Below the pieces are notes generated by a model, which was given only the letters and a program-made list of their open reading frames with translations, was not told the DNA's origin and made no database searches. Source: Scolanthus callimorphus (Eukaryota > Cnidaria > Anthozoa > Actiniaria > Edwardsiidae). From it: DNA of 64,000 bases. This document shows positions 58,613-64,000 of this stretch, piece after piece; position 1 is the first letter of the stretch, and the number at the start of each line of letters is the position of its first letter. The position numbers and the translations under genes were made by a program. The stretch covers positions 2,356,001-2,420,000 of the forward strand of contig CM066915.1 in the NCBI GenBank assembly GCA_033964015.1, in the 5' to 3' direction.

Positions 58613-61600
58613 ATGTATTCATGGGAATACATGAGACTACATGGGAGTACAGGGGAGTACATGGGAGTACAGGGGAATACAGGGGAGTACATGGGAATAC
58701 ATGGGAGCACATGGGAGCACATGGGAATACAGGGGAGCACATGGGAATACAGGGGAGTACAGTGGAGCACATGGGAATACATGGGAGCACATGGGAGTAC
58801 ATGGGAATACATGGGAGCCCATGGGACTACAGGGGAGTAAATGGGAGTACAGGGGAGTACATGGGAGTACATGGGAGTACATGGGACTACATGGGAGTAC
58901 AGGGGAGCACATGGGAATACATGGAAGTACATGGGAGCACATGGGAGTACAGGGGAGTACATGGGAGTACATGGGAGCACATGGGAGTACATGGGAGTAC
59001 ATGGGAGCACATGGGAGTACAGGGGAGTACATGGGAGAACATGGGAGCACATGGGAGTACATGGGAGTACAGGGGAGTACATGGGAATACATGGGAATAC
59101 ATGGGAGCACAGGGGAGTACATGGGAGTACAGGGGAGTACATGGGAATACAGGGGAGTACATGGGAGTACAGGGGAATACAGGGGAGTACATGGGAGTAC
59201 AGGGGAGTACAGGGGAGTACATGGGAGCACATGGGGAGCACATGGGAGTACATGGGTGACATGGGAGTACATGGGAATACAGGGGAGCAAATGGGAGTAC
59301 AGGGGAGTACATGGGAGTACATGGGAGTACATGGGAATACAGAGGAGTACATGGGAGCACATGGGAATACAGGGGAGGACATGGGAATACAGGGGAGTAC
59401 ATGGGAATACAGAGGAGTACATGGGAGCACATGGGAATACAGGGGAGGACATGGGAGTACAGGGGAGCACATGGGAATACAGGGGAGTACAGGGGAATAC
59501 AGGGGAGTACAGGGGAGTACATGGGAGTACAGGGGAGTACATGGGAGTACATGGGAGTACAGGGGAGTACATGGGAGTACATAGGAGTACAGTGGAATAC
59601 AGGGGAGTACAGTGGAATACAGGAGAGTACATGGGAGTACAGGGAATGCAGGGGAGTACATGGGAATACAGGGGAATACAGGGGAGTACATGGGAATACA
59701 GAGGAGTACATTGGAGCACATGGGAATACAGGGGAGGCATGGGAGTACAGGGGAGCACATGGGAGTACAGGGGAGTACATGGGAGTACATGGGAGTACAT
59801 GGGAGTACATGGGAGCACATGGGAGCACATGGGAATACAGTGGAGTACAAGGGAGTAGAGGGGAGTACATGGGAGTACGTGGGAGTACGTGGGAATACAG
59901 GGGAGAACATGGGAGTACACGGGAGTACATGGGAGTACAGGGGAGTACATGGGAGTACAGGGGAATACATGGGAGTACAGGGGAGTACAGGGGAGTACAT
60001 GGGAGTACATGGGAGTACAGAGGAGTACATGGGAATACAGAGGAGTACATGGGAGCACATGGGAATACAGGGAAGCACATGGGAGTACAGGGGAGCACAG
60101 GGGAATACAGGGGAGTACAGGGGATTACAGGGGAGTACATGGGAGTACAGGGGAGTACATGGGAGTACATGGGAATACAGAGGAGTACATGGGAGGACAT
60201 GGGAGTACAGGGGAGCACATGGGAGTACAGGGGAGCACATGGGAATACAGGGGAGTACAGGGGAATACAGGGGAGTACAGGGGAGTACATGGGAGTACAG
60301 GGGAGTACATGGGAGTACATGGGAGTACATGGGAGTACAGGGGAGTACATGGGAGTACATAGGAGTACAGTGGAATACAGGGGAGTACAGTGGAATACAG
60401 GAGAGTACATGGGAGTACAGGGGAATGCAGGGGAGTACATGGGAATACAGGGGAATACAGGGGAGTACATGGGAATACAGAGGAGTACATTGGAGCACAT
60501 GGGAATACAGGGGAGGCATGGGAGTACAGGGGAGCACATGGGAGTACAGGGGAGTACATGGGAGTACATGGGAGTACATGGGAGCACATGGGAGCACATG
60601 GGAGCACATGGGAATACAGTGGAGTACAAGGGAGTAGAGGGGAGTACATGGGAGTACGTGGGAGTAAGTGGGAATACAGGGGAGAACATGGGAGTACACG
60701 GGAGCACATGGGAGTACAGGGGAGTACATGGGAGTACAGGGGAATACATGGGAGTACAGGGGAGTACAGGGGAGTACATGGGAGTACATGGGAGTACAGG
60801 GGAGTACATGGGAATACAGATGAGTACATGGGAGCACATGGGAATACAGGGGAGGACATGGGAGTACAGGGGAGCACATGGGAGTACAGGGGAGCACATG
60901 GGAATACAGGGGAGTACAGGGGAATACAGGGGAGTACAGGGGATTACAGGGAGTACATGGGAGTACAGGGGAGTACATGGGAGTACATGGGAATACAGAG
61001 GAGTACATGGGAGGACATGGGAGTACAGGGGAGCACATGGGAGTACAGGGGAGCACATGGGAATACAGGGGAGTACAGGGGAATACAGGGGAGGACATGG
61101 GAATACAGGGGAGTACAGGGGAGTACAGGGGAGTACATGGGAGTACAGGGGAGTACATGGGAGTACATGGGACTACAGGGGAATACAGGGGAGTACAGGG
61201 GAGTACATGGGAATACAGGGGAGCACATGGGAGTACACGGAAGTACAGGGGAGTACATGGGAGAACGTGGGAGTACATGGAGTACAGGGGAGTACAGGGA
61301 GTACATGGGAGTACATGGGAATACAGGGGAGTACATGGGAATACAGAGGAGTACATGGGAGCACATGGGAGCACATGGGAGCACATGGAAGCACATGGGA
61401 ATACAGGGGAGGACATGGGAGTACAGGGGAGCACATGGGAATACAGGGGAGTACAGGGGAATACAGGGGAGTACAGGGGAGTACAGGGGAGTACATGGGA
61501 GCACATGGAAGCACATAGGAATACAGGGGAGGACATTGGAGTACAGGGGAGCACATGGGAATACAGGGGAGTACAGGGGAATACAGGGGAGTACAGGGGA

Positions 61601-63745
61601 GTACAGGGGAGTACATGGGAGTACACGGGAGTACAGGGGAGTACAGGGGAGTACATGGGAGTACATGGAAATACAGGGGAGAACATGGGAGTACAGGGGA
61701 GTACGTGGGAGTACAGGGGAATACAGGGGAGAACATGGGAGTACGTGGGAGTACAGGGGAGTACATGGGAGTACACGGGAGTACATGGGAGTACAGGGGA
61801 GTACATGGGAGTACAGGGGAGTACATGGGAGTACACTGGAATACAGGGGAGTACATGGGAGTACAGAGGAGTACAGGGGAGTGCATGGGAATACAGGGGA
61901 ATACAGGGGAGTACATGGGAATACAGAGGAGTACAGGGGAGCACATGGGAGTACAGGGGAGTACATGGGAGCACATGGGAGTACAGGGGAATACAGCTGA
62001 GTACAGGGGAGTACAGGGGAGTACATGGGAATACAGGGGAGCACATGGGAGTACACGGGAGTACAGGGGAGTACATTGGAGAACGTGGGAGTACATGGGA
62101 GTACAGGGGAGTACAGGGGAGTACAGGGGAGTACATGGGAGTACATGGGAATACAGGGGAGTACATGGGAGTACAGGGGAATACAAGGGAGTACATGGGA
62201 GTACATGGGAGTACATGGGAGTACATGGGAGTACAGGGGAGTACATGGGAGTACATGGGAGTACAGGGGAGTACAGGGGAATACAGGGGAGTACAGGGGA
62301 GTACAGGGGAGTACATGGGAGTACATGGGAGTACATGGGAGTACAGAGGAGTACATGGGAGCACATGGGAATACAGGGGAGGACATGGGAGTACAGGGGA
62401 GCACATGGGAATACAGGGGAGTACAGGGGAATACAGGGGAGTACAGGGGAGTACAGGGGAGTACAGGGGAGTACAGGGGAGTACAGGGGAGTACAGGGGA
62501 GTACAGGGGAGTACAGGGAGTACAGGGGAGTACAGGGGAGTACAGGGGAGTACAGGGGAGTACAGGGGAGTACATGGGAGTACAGGGGAGTACATGGGAG
62601 TACATGGGAGTACAGGGGAATACAGGGGAGTACAGGGGAGTACAGGGGAGTACATGGGAGTACATGGGAATACAGGGGAATACAGGGGAGTACAGGGGAG
62701 TACATGGGAATACAGGGGAGCACATGGGAGTACATGGGAATACAGGGGAGCACATGGGAGTACAGGGGAGTACAGGGGAGTACATGGGAATACAGGGGAG
62801 TACAGGGGAGTACATGGGAATACAGGGGAGCACATGGGAGTACAGGGGAGTACATGGGAATACATGGGAGTTCAGGGGAGTACATGATAGTACATGGGAG
62901 TACATGGGAGTACATGGGAGTACATGGGAGTACAGGGGAGTACAGGGGAGTACATGGGAATACAGGGGAGTACATGGGAGTACAGGGGATTACATGGGAG
63001 TACAGGGGAATACAGGGGAGTACATGGGAGTACATGGGAGTACATGGGAGTACAGGGGAGTACATGGGAATACAGAGGAGTACATGGGAATACAGAGGAG
63101 TACATGGGAGCACATGGGAATACAGGGGAGGACATGGGAGTACAGGGGAGCACATGGGAATACAGGGGAGTACAGGGGAATACAGGGGAGTACAGGGGAG
63201 TACAGGGGAGTACAGGAGAGTACATGGGAGTACATGGGAGTACATGGGAGTACATGGGAGTACAGGGGAATACAGGGGAGTACAGGGGAGTACAGGGGAG
63301 TACATGGGAGTACATGGGAGTACATGGGAGTACATGGGAATACAGGGAATACAGGGGAGTACAGGGGAGTACATGGGAATACAGGGGAGCACATGGGAGT
63401 ACAGGAGAGTACATGGGAATACAGGGGAGCACATGGGAGTACACGGGAGTACATGGGAATACATGGGAGTTCAAGGGAGTACATGATAGTACATGGGAGT
63501 ACATGGGAGTACAGGGGAATACAGGGGAGTACAGGGGAGTACATGGGAATACAGGGGAGCACATGGGAATACACGGGAGTACAGGGGAGTACATGGGAGT
63601 ACATGGGAGTACAGGGGAATACAAGGGAGTACAGGGGAGTACAGGGGAGTACATGGGAGTACATGGGAGTACAGGGGAGTACGTGGGAGTACAGGGGAAT
63701 ACAGGGGAGTACATGGGAGTACAGGGGAGCGCATGAGAGTACATG
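58613..63745. repeat. 10-bp minisatellite, right arm, about 513 copies (ACAKGGGAGT)
   Basis: This is the inverted counterpart of the left arm; the G-rich strand is now the plus strand. The same rare variants appear in both arms: GGGGAGGACATGGG, CAGAGGAGTACATGGG, and GAGTACATGATAGTACATGG next to a GAGTTCAGGGG unit. The minus-strand ORF of 1418 codons (58609-62865) and the others are artefacts of the stop-free unit. Confidence 0.98.
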
Positions 63746-63816
63746 GAATCACAGTATAAGACACACTATATGGGAAACACAGTGTAGGACACACTATATT
63801 AAGGTTACATGAAGTA
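63741..63816 (-). repeat. Right terminal domain of the foldback element (inverted)
   Basis: Read on the minus strand it begins TACTTCATGTAACCTTAATA and is the inverse of 47467-47542, with one substitution and one single-base insertion (GTTTCCC for GTTCCC) by eye. The element's last bases outside it read GTAAG on the minus strand. Confidence 0.88.
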
Positions 63817-63821
63817 CTTAC

Positions 63822-63902
63822 CGTGGAAGGTGGGAAATGACCGCTGACCAATAAGTCAATACAAAGGATTTGGATCGCTGGCTCAACACTAAGGCTGAAT
63901 TT
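63822..63902 (-). other. Candidate 81-nt exon abutting the foldback element
   Basis: On the minus strand a TTGTTTTAG acceptor (63903-63904) is followed by 81 bases open in one frame and by CCACG|GTAAGT, where the GT donor is supplied by the first bases of the element. The peptide (KFSLSVEPAIQIL...) matches no family I know. It may be chance. The remaining 63905-64000 shows nothing recognisable. Confidence 0.2.
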
Positions 63903-64000
63903 CTAAAACAAACAATCTTCGCCGGTTTTTAAACCACGTGTAAGTATGAGACATGAATCGTACGCTTTTTGACTGTGGAATCAAGAAATCTGTAGAAACA

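Larger units (their letters stand above)
47461..63821. mobile_element. Giant foldback (FB/TU-like) transposable element, about 16.4 kb
   Basis: The block is symmetric: terminal unique domain (47467-47542), 10-bp tandem array (47541-53414), core (53415-58612), inverted 10-bp array (58613-63745) and inverted terminal domain (63741-63816). The two terminal domains agree at nearly every base with one single-base indel. An exact 9-bp repeat CGTGGAAGG bounds the block. Drosophila FB elements and sea-urchin TU elements have the same plan: long inverted termini made of short tandem repeats with a unique outer edge; FB makes 9-bp duplications. No transposase-like ORF is present in the core, so the element would be non-autonomous. 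The alternative is an inverted duplication of a satellite locus. The unique edges and the direct repeat favour transposition. Confidence 0.7.

Noticed and set aside
58609..62865. 1418-codon minus-strand ORF and its overlapping partners in the right array
   Set aside because: Same reason as for the left array: a by-product of the inverted copy of the same minisatellite.
47541..63745. Telomeric repeat
   Set aside because: The unit ACAGGGGAGT is not a TTAGGG-type telomere repeat, it occurs in both orientations, and it is bounded by unique sequence on both sides.

Overview
The window is intron-rich eukaryotic DNA from an invertebrate animal, probably an anthozoan cnidarian (coral or sea anemone). 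The organism call is inference: the window has metazoan housekeeping genes (TOMM20, the cilia assembly factor DNAAF11, an arylsulfatase), a BEL/Pao retrotransposon, a tRNA-derived SINE, and very many short inverted-repeat (MITE-like) elements and minisatellites. Splice sites, exon phases and protein similarity agree well enough to build five host gene models by eye.

Layout. 1-970 (+): last two exons of an arylsulfatase B-type gene, with a MITE in the intron. 970-5590: tandem repeats and hairpin elements, no gene. 5596-8503 (-): a six-finger C2H2 zinc-finger gene, with a possible 5' UTR exon near 10.85 kb. 11.4-13.9 kb: nested MITEs. 13979-21564: a complete BEL/Pao element whose 619-bp LTRs look identical, flanked by GTCAA duplications and inserted into one arm of an older MITE. 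21631-27376 (-): a six-exon secreted-pathway JmjC hydroxylase with EF-hand-like segments and a C-terminal HDEL. 29623-34951 (+): TOMM20 in five exons. 37620-45797 (+): thirteen exons of DNAAF11/LRRC6; its last third is not found. 46961-47371 (-): a small HIRAN-domain protein.

The right quarter (47461-63821) is the most unusual part. About 5.9 kb and 5.1 kb of a 10-bp tandem repeat stand in inverted orientation at the two ends of a 5.2-kb core. The core holds a 48-bp array and a 390-bp satellite with trimer higher-order structure. Both outer edges carry the same ~76-bp non-repetitive domain in inverted orientation, and the whole block is bounded by an exact 9-bp direct repeat (CGTGGAAGG at 47452-47460 and 63822-63830). 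This is the architecture of a foldback (FB/TU-like) transposable element, here about 16.4 kb long, with G-quadruplex-prone arms and no transposase gene in its core.

The host genes are unrelated in pathway: mitochondrial import (TOMM20), axonemal dynein pre-assembly (DNAAF11), ER-lumen hydroxylation (JmjC/HDEL), lysosomal sulfate ester hydrolysis (arylsulfatase) and nuclear regulation (zinc finger). They share a repeat-dense neighbourhood. Most large introns contain at least one MITE or minisatellite. Coordinates of repeats are by eye, and edges may be off by a few bases.
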